A stretch of DNA of 64,000 bases from Candidula unifasciata (GCA_905116865.2 CAJHNH020000201.1:1-64000); one strand, 5' to 3'; positions 21,885-33,175 are shown, counted from the first letter of the stretch. The notes: generated by a model from the letters alone, not told the origin. Program-made: numbers and translations.

Positions 21885-22284
21885 CAGTCTCTAGTCCCTG
21901 TCTCGAGTCCCAGTCTCGAGTCCCAGTCTCGTGTCCCAGTCGTGTCCCAGTCTCGAGTCCCAGTCTCGAGTCCCAGTCTCGTGTCCCAGTCTCGTGTCCC
22001 AGTCCCGAGTCCCAGTCTCGTGTCCCAGTCTCGTGTCCCAGTCTCGAGTCCCAGTCTCGAGTCCCAGTCCCGTGTCCCAGTCTCGTGTCCCAGTCCCGAG
22101 TCCCAGTCTCGAGTCCCAGTCTCGAGTCCCAGTCCCGAGTCCCAGTCTCGTGTCCTAGTCTCGAGTTCCAGTCTCGTGTCCCAGTCCCGAGTCCCGAGTC
22201 CCAGTCCCGAGTCCCAGTCTCGAGTCCCAGTCCCGAGTCCCAGTCTCGTGTCCTAGTCTCGAGTTCCAGTCTCGTGTCCCAGTG
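21885..22284. repeat. 13-bp minisatellite, about 30 units
   Basis: The unit is CAGTCTCGAGTCC with C/T and A/T variants (CAGTCCCGAGTCC, CAGTCTCGTGTCC). It lies 185 bp upstream of the receptor exon at 22470. Open frames on both strands (up to 189 codons) are by-products: a 13-bp unit permutes all frames and lacks stops. Confidence 0.95.
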
Positions 22285-22469
22285 TAGACTGGTGATGAAT
22301 ACAGTGCAACTGGCAATGATCCGGGAGCTACTTGCCATGCCACTGCTGGTTGGAGTGGTACCCGTCAGTTCAGTTAGTGTGCCTTAGATGGAATGCAGCA
22401 ATAACACCAAGAATCTTACAAGTTAGGTAACGTGAAGTAATGACACTACTTCATTGGGTTCTTTCTCAG

Positions 22470-22620
22470 GTTGTTGCCACAGTCCGGTCGATGAGGAAGC
22501 GGATGAACTACTTTCTGGTGAGCCTGAGTGTTGCAGATCTGATGGTTCTGTTGGTGGGGCTTCCGACAGCTCTGCATGAGTTTTACGGCAAGGAGAAGTG
22601 GTATCTAGGGGAGGCCATGT
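22470..22620 (+). CDS. Class A GPCR, first intracellular loop to first extracellular loop exon (partial gene)
   Basis: Preceded by acceptor TTCTTTCTCAG (ends 22469) and followed by a consensus donor GTGAGT (22621-22626). It contributes 50 codons plus one base (phase 1), joining in frame to the exon at 5619. Receptor numbering runs 62-112. The intracellular loop is RSMRKRMNYF. TM2 carries LVSLSVADLMVLL with Asp84 as position 2.50. A first extracellular loop has the conserved Trp105 (KEKWYLG), and the exon breaks within the codon for the conserved TM3 cysteine that disulphide-bonds to extracellular loop 2. This arrangement is shared with TRH-receptor/ghrelin-receptor-like neuropeptide GPCRs. 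The next exon should encode TM3. I looked downstream on + and found none, so intron 2 is very long or the gene is broken here. Confidence 0.85.
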
Positions 22621-22626
22621 GTGAGT

Positions 22627-23440
22627 ATTAAATCTCCTTGCTGTACTTGATTTTCCCACCTTCTTTTACTCTCAGCATGTGTAACGCCATTAAATCACTT
22701 CCGGATTTCCGTATTCTAACTGATCTTTCACAAACCCTTAACCATACACCTGGTTCATGTGGACAAAGATACATCACAGCATTCAAAACAAGTCCATATC
22801 AAAGCCAGCAAAGAGACTTCGTATTAGTGGTACTTTGTGTTATTTGTTTAACTACTCGTCTTGCCTCCGCCAACCACCCGAGTCTCGAGTGGCGACCAAA
22901 GACCGCAGACATTCCTTGCTGCATCATTATCTCCAAGTACATGGTGTTCCGTTATTTACTTGTTACTGTGTGCTGCAGGTGAGAGATCACCTGCCTGTAC
23001 ACCGCCAAATGGGGCCACTCCAGCCAATCTATCTGCCTGCTCATGTAACCGTGCATCAGTTAAGCTGAAGTGTGTCCACACTGATAGAAACCACCATAGC
23101 CCAGCTAATAGACGTTTGCTTGCCAGTCCGTGTGTCTTTGAGTCTAAATCTCAATCGAGACAGGTTGTTTTGTGCTTTTCATAGTTGATTTTGGCTTCCA
23201 CATAAACCCAGTCTGAACTGGGTAGCAGAGCTTGAGAAGAAAAGACGGCTAGTGGGGAGTTGAACACAACACCCGCGGAGTCTGGTGTTCATTTTCATCG
23301 CTTTCTTCATTGTTTATTTTTTTTTTCTTCAGTCTGTTCTTCCATTTTATTCTTTTAAACTGAACACGTCACTGTTATGTTTTCTTCTCTTCGTTAATCA
23401 TCCCGCTTTGTAGCCGTCATCATCCTCATATTCTTTCTTT
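22627..23440. other. Start of receptor intron 2; nothing recognised
   Basis: Short + open frames at 22638-23184 show no transmembrane or receptor signature. A CAG at 22976-22978 followed by GTGAGA would, in phase 1, encode a proline/serine-rich stretch unlike TM3, so it is not taken as an exon. Confidence 0.5.
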
Positions 23441-23446
23441 TATACA

Positions 23447-23530
<84 letters not shown>
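23447..23530. repeat. (ATT)n microsatellite
   Basis: About 27 uninterrupted ATT trinucleotides. Confidence 0.97.
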
Positions 23531-23759
23531 GGAGCTTCTTTTCCTACTTAGACAGCCGTGACTGTGCCTGTTTTGGCAGCTACAACTGCTGCTGATCTAA
23601 CTGTGCAGTGGATTTTTGTTTATAATGCCACTATTCTGCTGCTGTTGCTGCTAATGCTTCCCTATCTGAAGGGGCAAGTTTGATGACTGTCTCAAACTAA
23701 CTCTTTAATCACTTACACGACAGGCATTCATAATTCAAGACAGTACATGGTAATTTCCT

Positions 23760-24110
23760 ATCAAGCGCTTCTCCAACCACCAATGTTATCCTTTCCAAGA
23801 GCCTGGCCGACTGAGACAGAGAGGATTCGGTCTATCCTGAATGCCGACACCAAAAAGGAACCCTGTTCCACACCTTCAGTGGTAATAGACCCCAGGGGCT
23901 GGACCTAAATTTGATAGAGCAATCTGCAGTCGGTGGCTGATGAAGGCAACATCACGCCGGTCGCCTTTACTCCCCATGACTTGTACTAGGTACCCACTTA
24001 AGGCTGGATTGACCCGAGAGCCAAGGCAATTTTTTTAAAGAAAATTAAAAGTCTGGCTCAGTGCTTATTCAAACCCACGACCTTTGGATCCGCACCACGG
24101 ATACACTAAT
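23760..24110 (-). mobile_element. Possible tRNA-derived SINE, headless
   Basis: On the minus strand, GGATCCAAAGGTCGTGGGTT (about 24091-24072) is B-box-like and resembles the SINE at 12585. A unique body follows it downstream to about 23760. The region where an A-box should lie is replaced by the start of a 22-bp minisatellite. Confidence 0.35.
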
Positions 24111-24346
24111 GATACACCAAGGATACACTAATGATACACCACGGATACACCACGGAATCATTAATGATAAACCACTGATACATTAATGATACATCACCGA
24201 TACACTAATGATACATCACTGATACACTAATGACACACCACTGATTCACTAATGATACACCACTGATTCACTAATGATACACCACAGATACACTAATGAT
24301 ACACCACTGATACACTTATGATAAACCCCTGATACACTATTGATAG
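24097..24346. repeat. 22-bp minisatellite, about 11 units
   Basis: The unit is GATACACTAATGATACACCA plus 2 nt, with substitutions and a few deletions. Confidence 0.9.
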
Positions 24347-24566
24347 ACATGACAGGAAGCAGACCACAGTAGTAAACTGATCATTCTTCTGACATCTTAT
24401 GAGAAGCAATAGACTGGAGAGCTTGGCGACAAATGGTATGAGGGGCGTAAAATTAGCAAGATGAAGGTAAAGAGATAAATGCCTGGATAGTTTAGTCAAA
24501 TGGATGGGGAGAGACGAGAAAACTGACCTGATTTTTGTTGTTGCGGTAATCATACCGTCATGATAT
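24347..24566. other. Spacer, nothing recognised
   Basis: Unique sequence between two tandem arrays. A minus-strand 86-codon open frame (24293-24553) has no known domain. Confidence 0.4.
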
Positions 24567-24597
24567 ATGGGAATGATAATGATGATGATGGTGGTGA

Positions 24598-24634
<37 letters not shown>

Positions 24635-24650
24635 AATGATGATGATGTAC
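24567..24650. repeat. (GAT)n microsatellite
   Basis: ATG/GAT repeats with interruptions (GGT, ACG, AAT). Confidence 0.9.
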
Positions 24651-24699
24651 TAATGTGTATCAGTAACATATCTGAGGAGACTACTATAGCAGGATGCCG

Positions 24700-25205
24700 C
24701 ATACAGCAAACCATTGGTAAACTTCTATAGCATGTTGTCATTATACAGCAAACCATTGGTAAACTTCTATAACATGTCATTATACAGCAAACCATTGGTA
24801 AACTTCTGTAGCATGTTGTCATTATACAGCTAACCAGCGGTAAACTTCTGTAGCATGTTGTCATTATACAGCTAACCAGCGGTAAACTTCTGTAGCATGT
24901 TGTCATTATACAGCTAACTAGCGGTAAACTTCTGTAGCATGTTGTCATTATACAGCTAACCAGCGGTAAACTTCTGTAGCATGTTGTCATTATACAGCTA
25001 ACCAGCGGTAAACTTCTGTAGCATGTTGTCATTATACAGCTAACCAGCGGTAAACTTCTGTAGCATGTTGTCATTATACAGCTAACCAGCGGTAAACTTC
25101 TGTAGCATGTTGTCATTATACAGCAAACCATTGGTAAACTTCTGTAGCATGTTGTCATTATACAGCTAACCAGCGGTAAACTTCTGTAGCATGTTGTCAG
25201 TATCC
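24700..25205. repeat. 42-bp minisatellite, about 12 units
   Basis: The unit includes GCGGTAAACTTCTGTAGCAT and GTTGTCATTATACAGCTAAC. The length is a multiple of 3, so a 227-codon minus-strand open frame (24550-25233) of repeated CYRSLPLVSCIMTT-type residues survives. It is not a gene. Confidence 0.95.
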
Positions 25206-25440
25206 AGAGAACTAATCTCACATTGTGGCACATATTATCTGTACGTTTAACCTTGTACTGGTTAGATCAGTACAAAACAGTGTGAAACGTAAAACAGCCA
25301 CCCTCGCTCGACTTGAAGACGAATACACACCCACATAATCTTTGGGTTCGTGTCTATAGGGATGGGTCAGCACAAAACGCCAGTAGAAATGGAGGAGCAA
25401 GAGTGTTTATTGAGCATTCAAATAATACCAGATATACAGC

Positions 25441-26262
25441 TGTCAGGGACCTACTTCACACTGTTCATTTTATATGGCTCGCTAGATAGGCCAGCTAACA
25501 GACTTCACTACCCTAGACACACTTAAGACACACTCCTGCTGAGTACAAACATAATCTTTAATGCACAATGAACAAACAGACTTTAGACACTTCAACTGAG
25601 TAGGCAGTTCCTATCCGAAACCCCTGGCGATGAACAGCTTTACAATCACTGGTCAACCCAAGCCGGTCCTCATTGATCTACAAGGAACACGAATCCTAGC
25701 TGACAGTTTATCAGTGCTAACTAAGCCGCCGTCTATTGCCACACGGAACTCAGCGGCACACGTAAGGTGAACGGTCTAAGCGTGACCGGGCAGTGTTACC
25801 GCCATTACAATGCGTGTCACACCTTCAATAACTGCTCAAACAAATACTGCATGGAATGTCTACTATACAAAGAACATTAACTCTACACTATCTAGTCGAA
25901 ACATTAAATGGAAACACAACCTAGCAAAGTTACTAAACACAAAGATTCTATTCTAACCGTCACTAACCTAATGTAATTTTTACCTAGTCGAGTACTACGT
26001 CTAGTCTCGTCCAGTCCCAGTACACAACTCCTTTCAAACAGCCCGGACAAAGCTTTTTGTTTCGGGGCCTGAGTTCACGGCTCGACACGCAGTAATCAGT
26101 GTCACCTGTGTGAACTGGGATTGGCCCATTAACTGGACCCAGTTTATTCCGTGGTCAAGCTGTCCGCTCTCATACTGAGTTTTACTGAAGGTCAACTCGT
26201 TCATACGTGATGATTCACTATCATCAGCTTTGTCCGTCCCATAGCCGAACTGGCCTCTGACA
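25441..26262. mobile_element. Solo LTR with 5-bp target duplication
   Basis: An 822-bp block starting TGTCAG and ending CTGACA (perfect 6-bp inverted ends, TG...CA), flanked by ACAGC at 25436-25440 and at 26263-26267. It splits the RNase H reading frame, which continues on both sides. There is no internal gag/pol and no second LTR, so it is best explained as a solo LTR left by recombination. The superfamily (Gypsy, BEL or other) cannot be read from the LTR alone, and the strand is undetermined. Confidence 0.85.
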
Positions 26263-26727
26263 ACAGCCAAAATACCTACAGGAAAGCACTGTCACAACTA
26301 TGATGCAAAAGTTCAAGCCGTCATAAAAGCAGCAGAGAAACTGTTAAATATGCCTCATTTTTTTAAACCTGTGGTATTTCTGACAGATGCAAGAGCGATG
26401 CTTCAGGCACTCCAATCTGGAAAACTACATGGTATACGAACACTACTCTCTAAACTAAGCAGTCGGTGTAAGGATACCATCCCACTGTGGAATTCCTGAA
26501 AATAAAAGAGTTGATAAACTGGATAATGAGGGTGCAAATAATGAACAACCTCATGTACCAGTCTCTTATCGACAAAATCGGAGAATAATCAAATCTATCA
26601 AACAGCCACCAAAACCGGCACAAGACGAGTATCGTTTGGATAGACCAAAGCAAGTTATGATTCTACGCCTTAGAAAAGGACGCAATCCACTTCGCAGCCA
26701 CATGTACATACAATTTAAAATCGGAGA

Positions 26728-27011
26728 CCCCCGTGTGGGTTCCGGGCCCCATCATGGGGAAAACAAGAATAGACTCAGTGCCTCCCCAAAAGCATGTCGT
26801 AAGAGTCGACTAATTGGGGAGCTTCCTTTGAAGTCGGAGTGCATCTGCCGGCGAGGCAAGGAACCAACAGTCTGTATTCAAGAGAATGAGATCTGTAAAA
26901 CTGATGCATACGCAAAACTCAGGTTCTGGAGCAGGACTGCAGTTCACTAGTGGATGAGCAACCAGAACTTTCCGCCAGAGTGTCCAGCTGGAGAAGGCGA
27001 AGACGAAGAAG
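26728..27011 (+). mobile_element. SINE (family D) with 11-bp target duplication
   Basis: Flanked by AAAATCGGAGA at 26717-26727 and 27012-27022. A B-box-like GTGTGGGTTCCGGGCCC lies near the 5' end, with the A-box truncated. The body includes GGAGTGCATCTGCC, CAACAGTCTGTATTC and TCTGTAAAACTGATGCATA, and the 3' end is a GAAG/GACGAAG-rich tail. The same body occurs at 29690-29925. It interrupts the RNase H-element tail coding. Confidence 0.85.
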
Positions 27012-27179
27012 AAAATCGGAGAATCAACCATGTGCACAAGTGGATTGGCACCTGAAACAACAGATCATGTCCTCCAAGACTGTCCCAAAAACAACATATC
27101 AAGACAAAACTTTTGATCAAGAGAAACATCGGTGCAAGTCAAACTTTACGGGTCGCTGAGTGAATTACAAAAGACAGTG

Positions 27180-27905
27180 AAGTTCATACTAGAGAGAATA
27201 TTGCAGATATAGATAATCTATTTCAGGTGAAAGAAAGAAGAAGCAGAAGGTCAGACAGGTGGTTATTTACAGTAAAGTAGATTTTCATCGAATAATGACC
27301 TAATTTTTGACTTGCCTATGTGGGCAGTCCGACTCCGATCAGGAGCTGCCCAATCTAGGCGTTTCCAGCTCAACAAGTTTCAATTTTATGTAGCTCAATA
27401 ATGAGGTCTTCGTTGAATCGATTACCACAAACTGATTGATATTTTTCTGTCATCAGTCAAGGTCTGTCTGGTAACCCTATCAAAAATCTATTCATATGCC
27501 TCAGACATGTTCATGGAGATAATCTAAATGAGGTTTTCCGTTTCACACCCTGCAACATCTAGCGTGCCTGAATGATCACTTCTGGCAAGATCATCCTAGT
27601 TTTGGTAAACGATTCCATAAAAGAAGTGTGGGATATCTCATTCAAACCTACAAAAACAATGAGCGTGAGGTGAAAGTCCGAGCTTGCTCTATTGAAAGTC
27701 TGAACGGAGTCTCTTGGTGGACCCCCTTATGTAAATCATCCAATTTAAACGTAGCGTATTTATAATCCCACGATACTATTCATTCTTACAGCTGAATACC
27801 TGAATGTATTGAATGGTTTCAAGAAGAACTGGTTTCTTTATTTCTTCACTCCAGTTATGTAACCGTAATTTATTTTTCGGGTCTCGCCTTAGACTTTTTT
27901 ACTCT
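27180..27905 (+). other. Unassigned; traces of decayed coding
   Basis: A stretch at about 27590-27740 translates to coding-like sequence with isolated stops (IKEVWDISFKPTKTM), faintly like the RT thumb of a LINE (xxFxPxKT). It is too short to assign. Otherwise nothing is recognised. Confidence 0.25.
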
Positions 27906-27908
27906 GAT

Positions 27909-28273
27909 TTCTGTATTTGTTGCTATGATAATTTCTGTATTTGTTGCTATGATAATTTCTGTATTTGTTGCTATGATAATTTCTGTATTTGTTGCTATGA
28001 TAATTTCTGTATTTGTTGCTATGATAATTTCTGTATTTGTTGCTATGATAATTTCTGTATTTGTTGCTATGATAATTTCTGTATTTGTTGCTATGATAAT
28101 TTCTGTATTTGTTGCTATGATAATTTCTGTATTTGTTGCTATGATAATTTCTGTATTTGTTGCTATGATAATTTCTGTATTTGTTGCTATGATAATTTCT
28201 GTATTTGTTGCTATGATAATTTCTGTATTTGTTGCTATGATAATTTCTGTATTTGTTGCTATGATAATTTCTG
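27909..28273. repeat. 24-bp minisatellite, 15 near-identical units
   Basis: The unit is CTGTATTTGTTGCTATGATA plus ATTT, with almost no variation, suggesting recent expansion. The multiple-of-3 length keeps two + frames open (153 and 132 codons); neither is a gene. Confidence 0.97.
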
Positions 28274-28356
28274 AAAAAAAACTGTGTCTGTTTCTATTTC
28301 ACGTTACGATGCCAGGGATTTAAATATTTGAAACAGAGTAAGTGACAAGATATAAT

Positions 28357-28970
<614 letters not shown>

Positions 28971-28982
28971 AGGGAGGGCTTT

Positions 28983-29690
28983 CCACGTGGGTTCTGGCAC
29001 CTAACTGGGAAGAGTGTGGGTTCTGGCACCTAACTGGGAGGGGTTTGGGTTCTGGCACCTAACTGGGAAGAGTGTGGGTTCTGGCACCTAACTGGGAGGG
29101 GTTTGGGTTCTGGCACCTAACTGGAAAGAGTGTGGGTTCTGGCACCTAACTGGAAAGAGTGTGGGTTCTGGCACCTAACTGGGAAGGGTGTGGGTTCTGG
29201 CACCTAACTGGGAAGAGTGTGGGTACTGGCACCTAACTGGGAAGAGTGTGGGTTCTGGCACCTAACTGGGAGGGGTTTGGGTTCTGGCACCTAACTGGGA
29301 AGAGTGTGGGTTCTGGCACCTAACTGGGAGGGGTTTGGGTTCTGGCACCTAACTGGAAAGAGTGTGGGTTCTGGCACCTAACTGGAAAGAGTGTGGGTTC
29401 TGGCACCTAACTGGGAAGGGTGTGGGTTCTGGCACCTAACTGGGAAGAGTGTGGGTACTGGCACCTAACTGGGAAGAGTGTGGGTTCTGGCACCTAACTG
29501 GGAAGAGTGTGGGTTCTGGCACCTGACTGGGAGGGGTGTGGGTTCTGGCACCTAACTGGGAAGAGTGTGGGTTCTGGCACCTGACTGGGAGGGGTGTGGG
29601 TTCTGGCACCTGACTGTGAGGGGTGTAGGTTCTGGCACCTGACTGGGAAGAGTGTGGGTTCTGGCACCTAACTGGGAGGGGTGTGGGTTC
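28983..29690. repeat. 29-bp minisatellite, about 24 units
   Basis: The unit includes GTGGGTTCTGGCACCTAACT and GGGAAGAGT. Unit variants recur with a 232-bp (8-unit) higher-order period: the rare GGTACTGG variant sits at 29221 and 29453. The array runs directly into a family D SINE copy. Confidence 0.95.
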
Positions 29691-29930
29691 GATCCATTGC
29701 TCCCATAACAAGCTTGTCGTAGACGTCGATTTATTAGAGAAATTCCTCTGAATTTGGAGTACATCTGCCCGAGAGGCGACAAACTAACAGTCTGAATCTC
29801 AATAAGACGAATCTGTAAAACAGATATACACGCAAAACGCAGGTGCTGGAACGAGGCTTAAGTCCAGAAATGGGCGAAGAACTATACATTTACACTGGAG
29901 CTTACAGCTGTTGAAGGCGCAAAAAGATGA
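29675..29930 (+). mobile_element. SINE (family D), copy 2
   Basis: GTGTGGGTTCGATCCATTGC (B-box GGTTCGATCC) opens the copy. The body matches 26790-27000 (GGAGTACATCTGCCCGAGAG, CAACAGTCTG-like, TCTGTAAAACAGATATACAC). The upstream part merges into the 29-bp array. Confidence 0.7.
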
Positions 29931-30059
29931 CAGGGACAGACAAACAGAACTTCAGACAGACAGAGTGTAGCAGTTAGAAATAGAAAGGGGGAAAAAAACT
30001 GTGCATACAACTGTGATTGAGAACCTTTCCTTTGACCTTACTGTCTGGGCATTTAAGAT

Positions 30060-30480
30060 CTGCTATTAAAAAAATAACCTCGGCTTTGTCATACGAGACA
30101 CTTTGACTAAAAACAGCTCTGCTGCAGTTGGCCTGTCTGATGCCACTGACTCAACAGACGCTATCAGTTTTCTGAAAGAAGGATAGGTGGGGCGGCCATT
30201 CCAGATGACATCCCAGCAGAAGCTATTGGGGCCAGTGTAGAGACATCACCGGAATTGCTGAATAGATTAGGTAAAGCCTGCGAGACCGACACAATATTCG
30301 CACACTGGATATCTGGTGAGACTGTCCAAATAAAGGGTGATCTTCAGGAGTCTGTAAACTATAGATAAATTATGTTGCGTTCAGTTCCTAGGAAAATATC
30401 AAGTTGGACTGTTTTAGAAAGACTAAAAGATGCTATTTATAAAAAACTAAGCGATGAACAGGCAGGTTTTTGACCTATCA
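30060..30480 (+). pseudogene. RT finger/palm fragment of a LINE
   Basis: Translates, with stops, to GMDDIPAEAIG, SPELLNRLGKACETD, VNYR.IMLRSVPRKISSW and LKDAIYKKLSDEQAGF. These are the 'PAE', 'NYRGI.LLSVPGKV' and 'QAGFR' landmarks of RT motifs 1-2a in RTE-like LINEs. It ends abruptly at about 30480, where a different element begins. Confidence 0.6.
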
Positions 30481-30499
30481 CCTTTTTTACTAACCAAAC

Positions 30500-32497
30500 A
30501 ACCACAATAGGTATTGGTGGCAAAAAGATTTTGGGAACATTTTCGAAACTACATACATAAACTCAGGAAAGATCGGCCCAGGTTAGTGGGAACAATTCAT
30601 GGCGACGTCAGCCTGCTTTGGACCACAGACGAAGAGAAGGGGAAGGCTTTCCTGGAGAGGTTTATTCACAGACAGACCACCATGACGCAGACAACCGAGA
30701 TGAAGGAATGCAGAGAAAATCTGTCAGCTGCCATAAAGAATAAACATTATGAAGACATCATACAGGTGTAAAATGTGAAACATGTTCTGAAAAGGGTGAA
30801 AGACACTGCACCTGGACCTGAAGGGGTCAGATATTCCCACATTAGGGACATGAGTGATGCATAAATGTTGGAGATGACTGCTTGTTTCAACTAAAGCATT
30901 GGGACAGCTTCATTTCCACAAGAGTGGATGCACAGCTACCTGATTCCACTTCCTAAGCCTGGCAAGGATCATTTAACACGCAGCGGCATTAGGATCATAA
31001 ATTAAAAAAAACACTTTTGTCAAAGTGCGGAAGAAGATGGAATTTTCGGAACAGAGAAAGCTCCTTCCAGGAGCTTTAAGAAGTTACCAGCCAGAGTAGG
31101 ATACATTGTTAAGTGCAGCTACCTTTGTCTTTGAAGGTTTCCAGAACAGACAGGAAATGATGGTAGCAGTACGTGGTTTAGAAGACGCTTACAGCAGAGT
31201 CAGATATAATATCATGATGACAGCGCTTATGCAGAAACAGTCTGTCCTTGGTTGGGAATTGGATGGCAGCTGTTTTGTATACTCGTCGGGTAGCTCTCAG
31301 GCTGGTTTCATGGACCTCCGAACCACGTATTGTAGCCCCGGAACTACCACATAGGTCTGCAATTTCACCTGTGCTGTTCAATGTATTTGCGAGCAATATT
31401 GTGGAACTGGAAACACCTGCAGTTGGTATAATATTGCCATTTGCAGATGATATTCTCGCATATAGGCAGGAAAGCAATCGACATCAAATTGTCTAAGAGT
31501 TACAGGCCACTGTAGATAGGGTGATCGACTGGTTTACAGAGATGAGTGCTGTAATCAACCTAGAAAAGGCAACTGTACTGTGGTGTTCTTTGGACAACAG
31601 TATTTTTAGAGCGGATGTTCCCAGCCTCAAAATAAATTGCAGGGGCATCAAGAGAGACAGCAGACTTCGGTACCTGGGAATCACCTTGGACAGATGGGTG
31701 TCTTTCAAGGATCACATAGAGGTGGTTGTGTCAACGGCACTAAAGATTATGACAGCAATGGACATGGAGCAAAGAATGCTGTTCACACTATAACAGCACT
31801 TAATCATCTTAGTGATTGATTATGGATTGGGTTTGCTCAGTGTCTCAAAGAGTCAGCTATAGAAACTGGAGCGTACACATAATGAAGCTATGCGAGTGAT
31901 CCTGGGATGTACAAGAGACACCCCGATTGTGTGCATGCTATACATCCTTGCATTGTCGACTATTGCAGATAGTCTAAGTCATATCTCGGAGTAGCTGCAA
32001 AGAGCTCTCTTTGGATGAAACATTGGATGCAGTTAAGCGTTAGATGCTGAAAAGTGGAGAATCGAGGATGGCTCAAGCAGAAGACGCAATAAGACGAGTA
32101 TGCCTGCTGGAGAAGATTGGACGAGGAGAGGAGTGGGTCAGTGTAACAGCGGAAAAATCTGACCTATGTAGGGTCATGATCACCTTAGGCCAGGAGTGCA
32201 GAGAGTAGTCTGCGGGAGCTACTAGGGTGTAAGTCTAACAGTTGAATCACGACAATTCTCGTCCTGATGATCTGATTATCTTCAAAAATGGTTCTGTATT
32301 GAGAGAACAGGGAAGTGCCTTGGATTTTGTAGTGAAAGCCAATTGAAAATCTTTAGTGCAAGAGAGCCTGGCATATGATACCACAACATCTAGCATGAGA
32401 ATGGGGGTGGAGGTAGTCATTGCAAATTGCCGGTGGCTAGAGAACAAGATGAATACACACGTCGTAATTTTAATGGACTCTGAAAGCATGCATTAAA
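30500..32497 (+). pseudogene. RT-RNase H LINE, decayed
   Basis: A pre-RT linker (FWEHFRNYIHKLRKDRP, 30520-30580) and RT motifs VKDTAPGPEGVRYSHI and LIPLPKPGKDH open the element. The palm is split over frames: VAVRGLEDAYSRVRY, then AISPVLFNVFASNIVELETP and FADDILAYRQE (catalytic ADD at about 31440-31455), then INLEKATVLWCSLDN, LRYLGITLDRW and IDYGLGLL. The RNase H remnant is AYDTTTSSMRMGVEVVIANCRWLEN and VVILMDSESM, where it is cut off by a 23-bp minisatellite at 32498. Many stops and frameshifts are present, so it is dead. The fragment at 36457 belongs to the same broad family. Confidence 0.8.
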
Positions 32498-32850
32498 AGT
32501 TTACATTAGGGCACTCCCAACTGTTACATTAGGGCACTCCCAACAGTTACATTAGGGCACTCTCAACAGTTACATTAGGGCACTCCCAACAATTACATTA
32601 GGACACTCCCAACTGTTACATTAGGGCACTCCTAACTGTTACACTAGGGCACTCCCAACTGTTATATTAGGGCACTCCCAACTGTTACATTAGGGCACCC
32701 AGAACTGTTACATTAGGGCACCCCCAACTGTTACATTAGGGCACTCCCAACTGTTATATTAGGGTACCTTAACTGTTACATTAGGGCACCCCAACTGTTA
32801 CATTAGGGCACCCCAACTGTTACATTAGGGCTCTCCCAACTGTTACCAAC
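32498..32850. repeat. 23-bp minisatellite, about 15 units
   Basis: The unit is TTACATTAGGGCACTCCCAA plus CTG, with shortened variants towards the right. It begins exactly where the RNase H similarity of the neighbouring LINE stops. Confidence 0.93.
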
Positions 32851-33090
32851 TAGTCTACAGTCGAATGTACCGGTGAGGATGGTGTGTAATCATCGTCCGT
32901 CGGTTGTACCCGATCGGGTTGGTGACTGAAGTTGTGGACGGCAGACCTACAGGGCAATTCGCAGATACTCTGTTCATCCTCTAAAGAAGTGGCCTAATTA
33001 TAATGCAGCTTGTAGTTGTATACTTATGGAATGAAACGTCTTTTGAGATCAAGATATGGTTGTGGGGAAAAATAGGTAGGTAGGTAAATT
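32851..33090. other. Spacer, nothing recognised
   Basis: Unique sequence; no continuation of the RNase H similarity was found. Confidence 0.4.
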
Positions 33091-33175
33091 TACCCCACCA
33101 GGACATGACACAAAGCGATAAACACCCAGTGACACAAAGTGCCACCATGCGGATGAGGATCAACCGTGAAGATGT
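33091..33175 (-). repeat. Dispersed repeat R1, copy 4 (partial)
   Basis: The reverse complement reads CATCCGCATGGTGGCACTTT, then GTGTCACTGGGTGTTTATCG and GTCATGTCCTGGTGGGGTAA, ending in a (TACC)n tail (33075-33090 on +). Confidence 0.65.

Larger units (their letters stand above)
5802..22469 (+). other. Receptor intron, 16.7 kb, filled with nested mobile elements
   Basis: Bounded by GTTTGT at 5802 and a pyrimidine-rich acceptor TTCTTTCTCAG ending at 22469. The exon reading frame is phase 0 across it. It contains two R1 repeats, a Helitron-like unit, decayed LINEs, several SINEs, a TTC tract, an antiparallel R2-like pair and a 13-bp minisatellite. The bounds are inferred from the reading frame and splice consensus. 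Confidence 0.75.
25345..27175 (+). pseudogene. RNase H/C-terminal fragment of a non-LTR retrotransposon
   Basis: Reads as RNase H: VRVYRDGSAQNASRNGGA (about 25350-25405, with the first catalytic Asp within a DGS motif) and, after an 822-bp insertion, YDAKVQAVIKAAEKLL (from 26302) and VVFLTDARAMLQALQSGKL (from 26370). It continues with SYRQNRRIIKSIKQPP and LRLRKGRNPLRSHMYIQFKIG. After a SINE it closes with GLAPETTDHVLQDCPKNN (about 27030-27090). The histidine/NE..AD part of RNase H is frame-shifted, and several stops are present. The family is the RT-RNase H LINE type abundant in gastropods. It is dead, but the two insertions inside it have clean boundaries because the coding context is so readable. 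Confidence 0.8.

Noticed and set aside
22979..23060. Candidate third receptor exon after a CAG
   Set aside because: In the required phase it encodes no transmembrane segment or conserved TM3 motif.
24550..25233. 227-codon minus-strand frame
   Set aside because: 42-bp minisatellite, again a multiple of three.
25441..26262. Block as a DNA transposon because of inverted TGTCAG ends
   Set aside because: Only 6 bp of inversion in TG...CA form with a 5-bp target duplication fits an LTR better than a transposon with longer inverted ends.
27590..27740. Coding-like fragment resembling an RT thumb
   Set aside because: Too short and stop-interrupted to assign; noted under the surrounding stretch only.
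27813..28323. 153-codon Cys/Tyr/Asp repeat frame
   Set aside because: 24-bp minisatellite; no signal peptide or non-repeat domain.
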